64,000 bases of DNA, from NCBI GenBank assembly GCA_023269825.1, contig JAGDWI010000001.1, positions 830,350 through 894,349 of the forward strand, given 5' to 3'. Both the position numbers and the translations under genes were made by a program. Positions 35,337-44,043 of the stretch are shown in pieces. Positions within the stretch are counted from its first letter, which is position 1, and each line of letters opens with the position of its first letter. Under the pieces are notes generated by a model. It saw only the letters and a program-made list of their open reading frames with translations. It was not told the DNA's origin and made no database searches. Source of the stretch: Desulfurococcaceae archaeon. Its GTDB lineage: Archaea > Thermoproteota > Thermoprotei_A > Sulfolobales > Desulfurococcaceae.

Positions 35337-36569
35337 ATGAGCGATGCCTGGCGCATTATAGAGGAAGAAATAAGTAAGCCGTCTCTATTCAAGAGCAGAG
35401 AAAGCCTTATGCCGGAGCATTTACCGGATAAACTACCACATAGAGAGAACGAGTTGAGAGAACTCGTATCATACTTTAAACACCTCGTATACGACCCTGG
35501 TAGCGTATCTCAAAGAGTACTAATCATAGGGGGAGTTGGAACCGGTAAAACCGCTCTCTCCAAGCTCTTCGGTAAGATCTTCACTCGAATGGCACGCGAG
35601 AAAGGCTACAGTGTTTCATATGTTCACGTAAACTGCCATAGGAATAGGACATTATATAATATAATATACGATATAGCTAGGCAACTAGCTATTCCTTTAC
35701 CTCCCAGGGGTCTTTCAGCTAAGGAAATGTTTGATGCATTACTCTCATACCTAGAGGAGCTAGATCAGTACGTTATAGTTGCATTAGATGAATTCCACTA
35801 CTTCGCCAGCGTATCGCGGAGTGAGGCCGTTTACTTCCTGGCTAGAACCTATGAAGCATACGAGGGAACAAAGCACGTTAATTTCATGTTCATAGCTACT
35901 GATACATCTAAACTAGCATTCCTAGACCCTGTTACAGAGGGCTACTTGCTAAGACACATAATTAAACTAGAACCATATTCTTCAAACCAATTATACGATA
36001 TACTAAAGTACCGGGCTTCTCTCTCACTATATGATGGAGTATATGATGAAGACGTGTTAAAATTCATAGCTGAATACGAGGGCGTAGATAAAGGTGGAGG
36101 AGGCAATGCTAGACACGCCCTCGAAATACTGTTGTTATCCGGTGATTTAGCTGAAAAAGAGGGAGCGAAGAGAATACTGATCGAACACGTTAGAAAAGCC
36201 TTAATGAGTTTATCCAGAGAAATAGTCAGTGTAAGCGAAGTAATAAGGTATAGTTCACTCCACGAGTTATTCGTGTTACTTAGCATCGTGAGATTACTGA
36301 GGAGAAGTGGGAGAAAAGAGGTAAAAATGGGGGAGGTTGAAGATGAATATAAATTAATATGTGAAACATATGGTGAAATACCGCGTAGACACACGCAATT
36401 ATATGAGTATATTCAAAACCTCTCTAAAGCCGGAGTAATTTTAGCTCAGCCAAGTGGGCGCGGACACCGTGGGAGAACAACTTTGATCACCATACACTAT
36501 GGTCCACTTGATGCACTCGAAAATTACATAGTTGAGTTAATAAAGAAGAGGCGGGAACTTGGTTTCTAA
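35337..36569 (+). CDS. cdc6: Orc1/Cdc6-family replication initiator or ATPase paralogue
   Basis: 410 aa. Walker A GGVGTGKT (near 64), Walker B VIVALDEFHYF (near 142), sensor-type IATDTSKL (near 183), LEPYSSNQLYDIL and a C-terminal winged-helix region (SLHELFVLLSIVRLLRR) match archaeal Orc1/Cdc6. I see no ORB-like repeats in the short upstream gap, so an origin here is unproven. The following winged-helix gene overlaps its end by 11 nt. Confidence 0.88.
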   Translation: MSDAWRIIEEEISKPSLFKSRESLMPEHLPDKLPHRENELRELVSYFKHLVYDPGSVSQRVLIIGGVGTGKTALSKLFGKIFTRMAREKGYSVSYVHVNCHRNRTLYNIIYDIARQLAIPLPPRGLSAKEMFDALLSYLEELDQYVIVALDEFHYFASVSRSEAVYFLARTYEAYEGTKHVNFMFIATDTSKLAFLDPVTEGYLLRHIIKLEPYSSNQLYDILKYRASLSLYDGVYDEDVLKFIAEYEGVDKGGGGNARHALEILLLSGDLAEKEGAKRILIEHVRKALMSLSREIVSVSEVIRYSSLHELFVLLSIVRLLRRSGRKEVKMGEVEDEYKLICETYGEIPRRHTQLYEYIQNLSKAGVILAQPSGRGHRGRTTLITIHYGPLDALENYIVELIKKRRELGF

Positions 36570-36762
36570 ACGTAACCCCGAGAAATTAGTATTAAGTATA
36601 GTAGCGAGATATAAGCAATGCAATTTCAACACTTTGAAGAAGGAGACTGGTTTAAGCTACTACACGTTAACTAGGTCTATTGAGAGATTAATATCAAAGG
36701 GTTTAATTACCGAGAAAAGAGTTGGAAGACTGAGAATAATCAAGATCACTGAGAATCAGTAA
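36559..36762 (+). CDS. Small winged-helix DNA-binding protein
   Basis: 67 aa consisting of a single HTH (FNTLKKETGLSYYTLTRSIERL) with a beta wing (LITEKRVGRLRIIKI). It starts at TTG 36559, inside the cdc6 3' end (11-nt overlap), so is cotranscribed. Possibly a regulator or accessory of the initiator gene. It converges with a 17-nt overlap on a Cys-rich small protein. Confidence 0.7.
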   Translation: MVSKRNPEKLVLSIVARYKQCNFNTLKKETGLSYYTLTRSIERLISKGLITEKRVGRLRIIKITENQ

Positions 36763-36967
36763 TTTGCTTGAATGGACAAGTCTCCCATGAAGCAATACAC
36801 TTCCTAGCAAAAGACTTAGTTAAGTATTTACCAGTAGCTTTACAGAACGCGACACACGTTGCTTCAACTTCTCCACGGTATTCAACTACCTCAAAGTATG
36901 GACACTCGCTTTTCTCACTGCATGAAATAACATGTACTGGTAAATATACTTCGCGAGGCTTACTCAA
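36746..36967 (-). CDS. Small six-Cys protein
   Basis: 73 aa with Cys at six positions (CSEKSEC, ATCVAFC, RKC, ETC), spaced as for one or two metal or disulfide sites. Not recognised. The promoter lies in the AT-rich gap before tRNA-His, and the 3' end overlaps the winged-helix gene. Confidence 0.65.
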   Translation of the reverse strand: MSKPREVYLPVHVISCSEKSECPYFEVVEYRGEVEATCVAFCKATGKYLTKSFARKCIASWETCPFKQITDSQ

Positions 36968-37082
36968 ACTTACACCGATTAAATAATAAGTTTAAAAATA
37001 GTTAAAACCTCTAATTTAAAATAGTGAGTAAAGGGCCCGAACAGATAGATGAAGACCCCAGGCCATAAAACATTAAAAATAT

Positions 37083-37184
37083 GGCCCGGGTAGCTCAGCC
37101 TGGATAGAGCGCCGGGCTGTGGACCCCCGAGATGAAGGGGGGACTGATACCCGGAGGTCCCGGGTTCAAATCCCGGCCCGGGCC
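37083..37184 (+). tRNA. tRNA-His(GTG) with a 26-nt intron and encoded G-1
   Basis: Acceptor GCCCGGG/CCCGGGC, with an extra encoded G-1 at 37083 opposite C73, a tRNA-His hallmark. D arm GCTC/GAGC, anticodon stem CCGGG/CCCGG, anticodon GTG at 37119-37121, T arm CCGGG-TTCAAAT-CCCGG. The intron 37123-37148 lies at the canonical 37/38 site. Confidence 0.95.
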
Positions 37185-37335
37185 CTTCATGATTTAATTG
37201 TTTTCACAGTTGAAGAGTTAGAGTCAAAGCTTTATTGATAGTGCTTTCTCATAATTATGATGGATCAAACAATGTATTCATGCACACTATGATACAGGAA
37301 CATGATAGTGAGAATTACTGAGAGAACATAGTATA

Positions 37336-37409
37336 AGCCGCCGCCGGGATTTGAACCCGGGACCTCCGCCTTACCAGGGCGGCGCTCCACCAGGCTGAGC
37401 TACGGCGGC
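37336..37409 (-). tRNA. tRNA-Thr(GGT)
   Basis: Intronless 74-nt tRNA on the minus strand: acceptor GCCGCCG/CGGCGGC with T73, D arm GCTC/GAGC, anticodon stem CCGCC/GGCGG, loop CTGGTAA (anticodon GGT), T arm CCGGG-TTCAAAT-CCCGG. Shares its acceptor with tRNA-Thr(TGT) at 16022, which does carry an intron. Confidence 0.96.
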
Positions 37410-37454
37410 GCCTATTGAGTATTAAAGCGGTGAGGATTTTTATACCTGTTTTCA

Positions 37455-39587
37455 TTACTCGACTGGGTTAAATCCGAGTTCTTTGAGTTGCCTATGTATT
37501 TCATCAGCGATTCTTGGACCAAATGTTGGAATCGTCGCTATTCTCTTCCTTGGTGTTTTAGCGAGTTCTTCAAGTGTTCTAATGCCGTTTTCTATCAGTA
37601 ACCTTGCTCTAACTCTACCTATGTACTTCAGTGACGCTAACTCCAATGCATCTGCTTTTACTCCTTTCTCAATTCTCTGCGATAGCTCTAACAGCTTCTT
37701 ATTGTATGACACATCCCCCATTATACCGGCTATTTTTCCGAGAGCATTTGTGATCCAGCTCGCTGTATCCTTCATATTATATAAGTCACCTGGTCCAAGC
37801 ATGTACTTGCTGACTATTTCGTCCTCGCTTTTCTCGTTTATCCAGTCATTCAGCGCTAATGCGTGTATAAATCCCCTTAACCAATCATCGTAATCATAGA
37901 ACTCCGTGGAGTGAGGCATTAGATACCCGTTACTAGAGTATATTTCAGCTAATTCTTCGTATAGTGCAGCTACCTTGCTTGGAACATATGTAGCACTCCG
38001 CGTGAAATCCGGTGTCAATGCTACCAGGTGAAGCATGTATAAGTCACTGTAATTAATGGGTTTATACTTCATGTATATACTGACTGTTAATGGGTCAACG
38101 TAACTGAATGAAGTTATTTTTCCTAGTCTTGTCGGATTCACTTTTCCAGCTGATGTTTTAACCATCCCTAGTTTTTCGAGGAATTCAACGAGTTCCTCTA
38201 CTTCACTGGTAATATCAATGCATCTACTTGTTTTTGCTGTATACGTGTACTCGAATAACTCGAGGATTTCACTAATATTGTTCGCTTCACCTGACGCAAT
38301 TGCTGATAAAACATGTATTCTCAAGCTTCGATCACTCAGCATGTTTCCCTTCACTGGTTCGGGTTCAGATGATATATACTTAAATCCTTCATCAACGCTT
38401 GAAGCATCAATGATTATTGATTCACCTACCTCATCGTATTGAGGTCTCCCAGCTCTCCCAGCCATTTGCTTGTATTCCGAGATACTGATATTCGCTCTCC
38501 TACCCTTCGTGGAATCATATCTTTTAATTGATACAAGGACTCTTCTAGCTGGTAAATTAACTCCTGCAGCTAGAGTAGGTGTTGCGTAAACCACTTTTAT
38601 GATTTTTCTCCTGAAGGCTTCCTCAACCACTCGTCTTGATACATGAGATAAACCAGCATGGTGGAAAGCTACGCCTTTAATTATTAAGTCTCCAAGTAGC
38701 TCACGCTCCATTCTAGTGGGAGCAGCATCTAGTTCCTCTAGTATTCTGCTTACTTCACGCTGCGTGTGTGGATTAAGGTGCTTTGAAGTTATCTCAGCGT
38801 ATTCCTCAACACGTTTCCTATTGTGTACGAAGACTAAGGTTTGATGATTATTTCTAAGATTATGTAGTACGATGTTTAACATGTGATCTTCTCCGGTATC
38901 ATCTACTTTTTCTCTACGGCCATCCGCGAAGACTATCTCTGATTTCCTCTTGTCAAATACTCCTTCAACCAGTTTCACAGGCCTCCAGTTCGATGCAACT
39001 ACTTCTCCTTTAATCCAATTCGCCAACTGATCTGGGTTACTTATAGTAGCTGATAAACCCAGTACACGGATACCGTACTTCAAAGCTCTCGCTACGATCA
39101 TCTCAATGATTGGGCCTCTATCAGGGTCACTTATGTTGTGTAGCTCATCTATAACTATTAATCCAACTCTGTTAAGCCACGTTGGTTTCAATCTAAATAT
39201 GCTGTCGAATCTCTCATATGTTGCAATAATTAAGTCGTTGAGACCCAAGTACTCAGCGGGTTGATCGTAGTCACCTGTCGTTATACCAATGCTTAAACCC
39301 AGTTTCCCTAGTGCATGGAACTCATCGTACTTCTCGCTTGCAAGTGCTCGAAGAGGAGTTAAATAAACACCTATTTTACCTAAGCGGGTAGTTTTCACTA
39401 AAGCCATTTCAGCTATGAGTGTTTTTCCGCTTGCAGTTGGCGCTGATACAACCATGTTTACTTCTCTTAGTAAACCCTTATTTACAGCTTCTGTTTGAAC
39501 AGGGTTTAATTCCCTGATACCGCGTTCTCTCAGAATATCCACGTAGTCCGCGGGTAATCCATGTTTCAATAACTCATCAATATCCAT
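37455..39587 (-). CDS. hel308: Hel308/Hjm DNA helicase
   Basis: Superfamily 2 3'-5' helicase acting on stalled forks. 710 aa: Q motif (LNPVQTEAV), Walker A SAPTASGKT (near 49), DELH box IVIDELHNISDPDRGP (near 144), the SAT motif (GLSATISN), motif VI QMAGRAGRPQYD (near 385), then the winged-helix and ratchet domains, and a C-terminal helix-hairpin-helix (LKYIGRVRARLLIENGIRTLEEL). Complete length. Confidence 0.95.
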   Translation of the reverse strand: MDIDELLKHGLPADYVDILRERGIRELNPVQTEAVNKGLLREVNMVVSAPTASGKTLIAEMALVKTTRLGKIGVYLTPLRALASEKYDEFHALGKLGLSIGITTGDYDQPAEYLGLNDLIIATYERFDSIFRLKPTWLNRVGLIVIDELHNISDPDRGPIIEMIVARALKYGIRVLGLSATISNPDQLANWIKGEVVASNWRPVKLVEGVFDKRKSEIVFADGRREKVDDTGEDHMLNIVLHNLRNNHQTLVFVHNRKRVEEYAEITSKHLNPHTQREVSRILEELDAAPTRMERELLGDLIIKGVAFHHAGLSHVSRRVVEEAFRRKIIKVVYATPTLAAGVNLPARRVLVSIKRYDSTKGRRANISISEYKQMAGRAGRPQYDEVGESIIIDASSVDEGFKYISSEPEPVKGNMLSDRSLRIHVLSAIASGEANNISEILELFEYTYTAKTSRCIDITSEVEELVEFLEKLGMVKTSAGKVNPTRLGKITSFSYVDPLTVSIYMKYKPINYSDLYMLHLVALTPDFTRSATYVPSKVAALYEELAEIYSSNGYLMPHSTEFYDYDDWLRGFIHALALNDWINEKSEDEIVSKYMLGPGDLYNMKDTASWITNALGKIAGIMGDVSYNKKLLELSQRIEKGVKADALELASLKYIGRVRARLLIENGIRTLEELAKTPRKRIATIPTFGPRIADEIHRQLKELGFNPVE

Positions 39588-39651
39588 GGTTAAAATTTAC
39601 CCCTAATTTATAATTATTGTTTTAAAGTTAAAGTTGTAAAGGTGCTAACGT

Positions 39652-41613
39652 GTGTCCATTAAATTATTCCACGAATTAGTATCTATTGATGAAGCATTTA
39701 AAACCGTGATGAGTAAAGTGATCCTTCAACCGAAAGGCATAGATGAAGTGGAAACAAGTGATGCGCTTCTCAGAGTTCTAGCAGAAGATGTTTATGCCCC
39801 AATAGATCATCCCCCCTTCGATAGATCAGAGGTTGATGGATACGCTGTTAAAAGCTCCCACGTAGCAAACGCCACTGAAATCTATCCAGTTGCTTTAAAT
39901 GTTGAAGGCTTTGTTAAAACAGGAGATCAAGCGATAGGTTACACATGTGAAAAAGGAGCAGTGAAAGTCGCTACAGGTGCAATAGTGCCTCGGGATTGCG
40001 ACGCGGTGGTCATGGAGGAGTACGTGGAGGAAGAAAACAGTAGGGTTAGAGTTTTCAGGCCCGTTGCACCTGGTGAAAATATATCAACATGTGGAAGCGA
40101 CATCTCAGCGGGTGATTTCCTGCTACCGAGAGGAACTCTTCTCAAGCACGAACACTTAGCTATCTTAGCTGGACTAGGTTTCTCCAAGATAAAAGTTTAT
40201 AGTAGGCCGAGGGCTGTTGTATACTCAACTGGTAATGAAGTAGTAGAACCGGGGAAACCTCTTCAACTAGGTAAAGTGTACGATGTAAATGGTTACCTCA
40301 TAGCATCATTTCTAAGGGAACTAGGCGTAGATGCTGTTTACAGGGGAATACTGCCGGATGACTATGATCTAATAAAGAACAGAGTTCAAAGTGATCTAAG
40401 AGAATATGACATGGTGTTCACGAGTGGTGGTACAAGTGCTGGTGAAACAGACCTCATCTACAAGGTCTTCGAGGATATAGGTGAAATATTAGTTCACGGT
40501 TTAAAGACTAAACCCGGGAAACCAACTGTTATTGCGGTTAGTAACGGTAAACTACTCTTTGGTTTACCTGGTTTTCCTCTCTCATGTTACATGATACTGG
40601 TTCGATTAGTTAAACCAATAATCTCTAAGATCACTGGAGTAAAATTAATGGAGGAAAAACTAAACGTCAAGATACCATTTAAAATCAGGAAAGGTATTGG
40701 TAAAACATGGCTTATACCATCCATACTCGTTGAGTCACCAACGGGTTTAACAGCTTATCCTGTATCACTGAGCAGTGGCAGCATATACGCTATAACTTTC
40801 AGCGATGGGTTCATAGAGTTAAGTGAGGAACTAGATGTTGTCGAAGCCGGATCAAACGTTCCTTTCTACGCTTTCAGCGAGAAATATAGAACTAGGAGAC
40901 TCGTCATTATAGGTAGCAATGACCCACTACTAGAGAAAATACTTGTTGAAACAGAGCTAGTGTATACTAGTAGAATATTGAATACTGGTAGTACAGGCGG
41001 TTGGCTAGCTGTTTTACGTGGTGAAGCAGATATTGCGCCAACGCATCTACTAGACCCCCAAACAGGGTTATACAATGTACCTTTCCTTGATAAATACGGA
41101 TTGAAAGGTAAAGCGATCATCATAAGAGGCTATGATAGGTTGATTGGCTTCATTGTCCAAAAAGGTAACCCCAAGAACATTAAGGGCTTCGGGGATTTCC
41201 TACGGGAAGACATCAGAATAGTGAATAGGCCGAAGGGTTCCGGGATACGAGTACTAGTAGACATGAACTTGAAGAAACTATTCGACCATAAAGGATTACA
41301 ATGGAGTCAAGTACACGAGTTAATCAAAGGATACACTTACGAGGTTAAAACACACACTGCAGTAGCTGTAGCAGTTAAACAAGGGAAAGCTGATGTTGGA
41401 GTTGCATCAGGCTACGTCGCGGACTTATTTAACCTAGATTTTATCCCAGTAGGGTGGGAGGAATACGATTTCCTAGTACCCTTAGATAAGTTAAGTAAAC
41501 CAGAAGTACAGTTACTCATAGATGCTCTTAAATCACTGAAAATAAGCGACTTTAAGTTCAGTAAATACTACAGAGTACCAATTAATACTGGGTTACCTAA
41601 AGAGATGCATTAA
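39652..41613 (+). CDS. moeA: MoeA molybdopterin molybdotransferase fused to a periplasmic-binding-like domain
   Basis: 653 aa. Residues 1-400 form MoeA: HPPFDRSEVDGYAVKS (near 55), GAIVPRDCDAVV, the catalytic FTSGGTSAGETD near 260 and GLPGFPLSCY near 305. From about 420 a LysR/PBP-like domain (LVIIGSNDPLLEKIL ... STGGWLAVLRGEADIAPTHLLD ... NRPKGSGIR) is fused, a known archaeal architecture that may sense molybdate/tungstate or cofactor. It starts with GTG 39652. Inserts metal into molybdopterin, needed by the oxidoreductase at 28758. Confidence 0.93.
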   Translation: MSIKLFHELVSIDEAFKTVMSKVILQPKGIDEVETSDALLRVLAEDVYAPIDHPPFDRSEVDGYAVKSSHVANATEIYPVALNVEGFVKTGDQAIGYTCEKGAVKVATGAIVPRDCDAVVMEEYVEEENSRVRVFRPVAPGENISTCGSDISAGDFLLPRGTLLKHEHLAILAGLGFSKIKVYSRPRAVVYSTGNEVVEPGKPLQLGKVYDVNGYLIASFLRELGVDAVYRGILPDDYDLIKNRVQSDLREYDMVFTSGGTSAGETDLIYKVFEDIGEILVHGLKTKPGKPTVIAVSNGKLLFGLPGFPLSCYMILVRLVKPIISKITGVKLMEEKLNVKIPFKIRKGIGKTWLIPSILVESPTGLTAYPVSLSSGSIYAITFSDGFIELSEELDVVEAGSNVPFYAFSEKYRTRRLVIIGSNDPLLEKILVETELVYTSRILNTGSTGGWLAVLRGEADIAPTHLLDPQTGLYNVPFLDKYGLKGKAIIIRGYDRLIGFIVQKGNPKNIKGFGDFLREDIRIVNRPKGSGIRVLVDMNLKKLFDHKGLQWSQVHELIKGYTYEVKTHTAVAVAVKQGKADVGVASGYVADLFNLDFIPVGWEEYDFLVPLDKLSKPEVQLLIDALKSLKISDFKFSKYYRVPINTGLPKEMH

Positions 41614-41691
41614 CAGTATAAACGAGTGGAACCCGGATTCGTTTTTAACCTATCACTATTAAATGTATTAAGTGAGAACAGGTGTTTCATA

Positions 41692-42510
41692 TTGAGTAAA
41701 CTCACAGTTGGCATTATACAAGCCTCTTATACTACTCAACCATCTGAGAACATCGATAAAACATATTCCCTCATAAAGAAGAACTATAAAGAAGCAGACT
41801 TAATTATTCTACCTGAGTACAGTATGACGAACCCTTTAATCCTCAAAGACCCTGAGAGAGCATATGAAGTATCAGAATACCCTACTAGTAGTAAGTATTT
41901 ACCAGGTATAGTGAAAATAGCTAACGAGTACGGAGTAAATATACTGGTTCACTTCATAGAGAAAACCGATAAACCGCCTTTAACTAAGAGTACCTCGATC
42001 CTCGTAACGAATAGAGGGGAACTATTACCTGTGTATAATAAAATACACTTATTCGACGCGTATGGTTTCAAGGAATCAAGTTTCTTTGAACCAGGTAGAA
42101 GTCTTAGTAAGTTGATCTCCGTTAACGGGTTCCAACTCGCGTTCGCAATATGCTATGATATAAGGTTCCCAGAGTTATTTAGATCCTATGCTTTACTGGG
42201 TGCACACGCAGTAATTGTTCAATCCGGTTGGATACGTGGCCCATTGAAGGAGGAAATACTCGATAAGCTTGCCTCTAGTAGAGCACACGAGAACACAATG
42301 TACGTTGTAGTAGTTAACCAAACCGGTGAAATGTTCACGGGTAGAAGCGGAGTATTTAACCCCATGGGTTACCGGGAACTAGATCTGGGTTTAGATGAGA
42401 AATACGCTGAATACACGTTGACTCTTAGGGAAGTTGAGAAAGCTAGAGAAATTCTCCCAGTGGTTAAGCAATCAGCTGAGAAATGGGATATTAGATTGAA
42501 ATCCAAGTAA
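41692..42510 (+). CDS. Carbon-nitrogen hydrolase (nitrilase superfamily)
   Basis: 272 aa from TTG 41692, which has GGTG 6 nt upstream; the ORF is open to 41626 but those residues do not resemble the family. Glu-Lys-Cys triad: LPEYSM (near 42), YNKIHLFDAYG (near 113) and AICYDIRFPELF (near 146). Amidase activity is likely, but the substrate is unknown. A C/D box RNA follows directly. Confidence 0.88.
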   Translation: MSKLTVGIIQASYTTQPSENIDKTYSLIKKNYKEADLIILPEYSMTNPLILKDPERAYEVSEYPTSSKYLPGIVKIANEYGVNILVHFIEKTDKPPLTKSTSILVTNRGELLPVYNKIHLFDAYGFKESSFFEPGRSLSKLISVNGFQLAFAICYDIRFPELFRSYALLGAHAVIVQSGWIRGPLKEEILDKLASSRAHENTMYVVVVNQTGEMFTGRSGVFNPMGYRELDLGLDEKYAEYTLTLREVEKAREILPVVKQSAEKWDIRLKSK

Positions 42511-42516
42511 CACTTA

Positions 42517-42575
42517 CTGGTGATGATGGAGGTTTCAACTGATAAATGATGTGTTTCATGGGTCCTTACTGAATT
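42517..42575 (+). ncRNA. C/D box guide sRNA
   Basis: In order: C box GTGATGA (42520-42526), an exact 12-nt guide TGGAGGTTTCAA, D' CTGA (42539-42542), 3 nt (TAA), C' ATGATGT (42546-42552), a 16-nt region ending GGGTCCTTA, and D CTGA (42569-42572). The box order, sequence and 12-nt spacer match archaeal C/D sRNAs. It fills the gap after the nitrilase gene and touches the convergent HAD gene by a base or two. Confidence 0.75.
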
Positions 42576-43242
42576 ACTCAATATTACTTAAAACCATTGT
42601 TAATTCAAGTATACTCCTTACTTTCAGTGGCCACGAATACCCTAATCCTCTATCAAGTAAGACTGTGGCTGCCCCCATTCTACTAGCTGGTTCTAAGTCG
42701 TATTGGGGATAAGCTGAGACGTGTATAGCTTGTACTGGTTCTATATTCATGGCTTCATATGCTCTTAGAAACGCTTTCTCCATTGGTTTATATGCTTTAG
42801 TGTCCTCGGCTGTTATAATGTAGTCGAATAATTCTCTGAAACCATGTAGAGTTATATTGACTATGTCTTTATCAGTGTTGGATAAAACCGCTGTTCTGAA
42901 ACCGTGTTTTCTTAGGACTTTTAACCCGTAAATAGTGTCTGGGAACGGTGGAGACTTAGAGAAAGTTAGTATGAATGAATCTATGATGTCTTCTCCGACT
43001 AGTACCCCGTGTTTCTCTGAAGCCTCCACTAAGCATTTTCCAAGTATTTCCTTATAGGGTCTATAACTACGAACTTCTCTAATATCGCATTCAAAGAAAT
43101 CATTTACAGCCTCTTTGGATACATAGAACTCTATGAATGAACCAATATTGTGCTTCCAGTCCACGAGAGTCCCATAAAGGTCGAAGATAATAACGCTTTT
43201 CTTCTTAACTTCTGCCTCTATGCAATTACATGTATCAGTCAA
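42574..43242 (-). CDS. HAD-superfamily hydrolase
   Basis: 222 aa. The nucleophile motif VIIFDLYGTLVD lies near residue 17, followed by the motif-II segment TAVLSNTDKD near 116, Lys in EDTKAYKPMEKAF near 142 and an acidic motif near HVSAYPQYDLEPASRMG. Haloacid-dehalogenase/phosphoglycolate-phosphatase type. The third motif lacks the usual GDS/GDD pair, which might alter activity. Substrate unknown. Confidence 0.85.
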   Translation of the reverse strand: MTDTCNCIEAEVKKKSVIIFDLYGTLVDWKHNIGSFIEFYVSKEAVNDFFECDIREVRSYRPYKEILGKCLVEASEKHGVLVGEDIIDSFILTFSKSPPFPDTIYGLKVLRKHGFRTAVLSNTDKDIVNITLHGFRELFDYIITAEDTKAYKPMEKAFLRAYEAMNIEPVQAIHVSAYPQYDLEPASRMGAATVLLDRGLGYSWPLKVRSILELTMVLSNIE

Positions 43243-43278
43243 GTTTACAACCTCTCCTATTATACACGTTGACGCAGG

Positions 43279-43592
43279 TTAAAAACTCGATCTAAGTACC
43301 TCGCTGATTAATTCCGCATTAGAGTTTATACACTTAACATCTATGCATGAGACTCCTCGCCTAAACTCGCTCCAATTAATTCTCCCCCAAGTCTCCTCAC
43401 GAGATCCTGTACTTCGCTGATCTCTGGGTTCATTAAACCCTGTTCACTGAATCAGCATAGAAAACCCATGTAGTATATGTAACAGTAACTGCATTCAAGC
43501 ATGCAGCCGATACCTGGGTGAATAGTTATACCAGGTGGTCTAGGGGGCCTCTTGGCGTGGCGATCCCTAGCTGCATCCCCGCTTCTGCACCA
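43279..43592 (-). pseudogene. Decayed radical SAM gene
   Basis: Minus strand. One frame (43592 on) reads ...PPGITIHPGIGC-MLE-CSY-C-YIYYMGF with an intact CxxxCxxC motif, Cys codons at 43503-05, 43491-93 and 43482-84, then a TGA. The same frame continues after the stop (MNPEISEVQDLVRRLGG), while a shifted frame provides ...WSEFRRGVSCIDVKCINS to a TAA at 43279. The whole is far too short for a radical SAM enzyme, so most of the barrel is deleted. I read it as a fossil gene. Confidence 0.6.
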
Positions 43593-43599
43593 TCATTTA

Positions 43600-43727
43600 T
43601 TGCTTCAAGTTATCCAGGATTTGGTTTTCCCTCCGTAGTACAGTATCATAGTAACTCATTATCCATCATTGTATTATTAATCATTGTTTTCAATGATAAT
43701 TATTTAGATGAGTGATTTAAATTAATA
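43600..43727. other. Featureless stretch between the radical SAM fossil and a C/D sRNA candidate
   Basis: AT-rich; I find no ORF that looks real and no structured RNA. Confidence 0.4.
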
Positions 43728-43728
43728 A

Positions 43729-43783
43729 TGGTGATGAAGAGTTGGTGAAGTGATTGATGAGCGAACGCACCTCCTCACTGATC
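43729..43783 (+). ncRNA. C/D box guide sRNA candidate
   Basis: C box GTGATGA (43731-43737), an exact 12-nt spacer AGAGTTGGTGAA, D'-like GTGA (43750-43753), C' TTGATGA (43754-43760), 17 nt, then D CTGA (43778-43781). The C box, D box and 12-nt spacer are good; the D' box is off by one base and abuts C'. Confidence 0.4.
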
Positions 43784-43902
43784 AAATCCTTCTCCCCGGA
43801 GATGTGTGAACTTCTCCTAAAGCAGGAAGTGTTCTAGGAATTAAACTTCTTCACTGTAAATAAAGTTAAAAACCAGTCTCCGTAATAACACATAGATGGA
43901 AT

Positions 43903-43987
43903 GCGGGGGTGCCCGAGCCTGGTCAAAGGGGCCGGGTTGAGGACCCGGTGGCGTAGGCCTGCGTGGGTTCAAATCCCACCCCCCGCA
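43903..43987 (+). tRNA. tRNA-Leu(GAG)
   Basis: Class II tRNA, 85 nt, no intron. Acceptor GCGGGGG/CCCCCGC with A73, anticodon stem CCGGG/CCCGG, loop TTGAGGA (anticodon GAG at 43939-43941), a long variable arm TGGCGTAGGCCTGC, T arm GTGGG-TTCAAAT-CCCAC. Confidence 0.95.
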
Positions 43988-44043
43988 CTATGTTGACGCA
44001 TTTTATTCCTTACTCAAATTACTTATATTCATGGTGAACTAGT

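Noticed and set aside
37190..37330. C/D sRNA suggested by ATGATGG ... ACTGAG between the two tRNAs
   Set aside because: Box spacing is wrong and the internal boxes are poor.
43518..43715. Plus-strand 65-codon ORF
   Set aside because: It is antisense to the radical SAM fossil and has no ribosome site or similarity I recognise.
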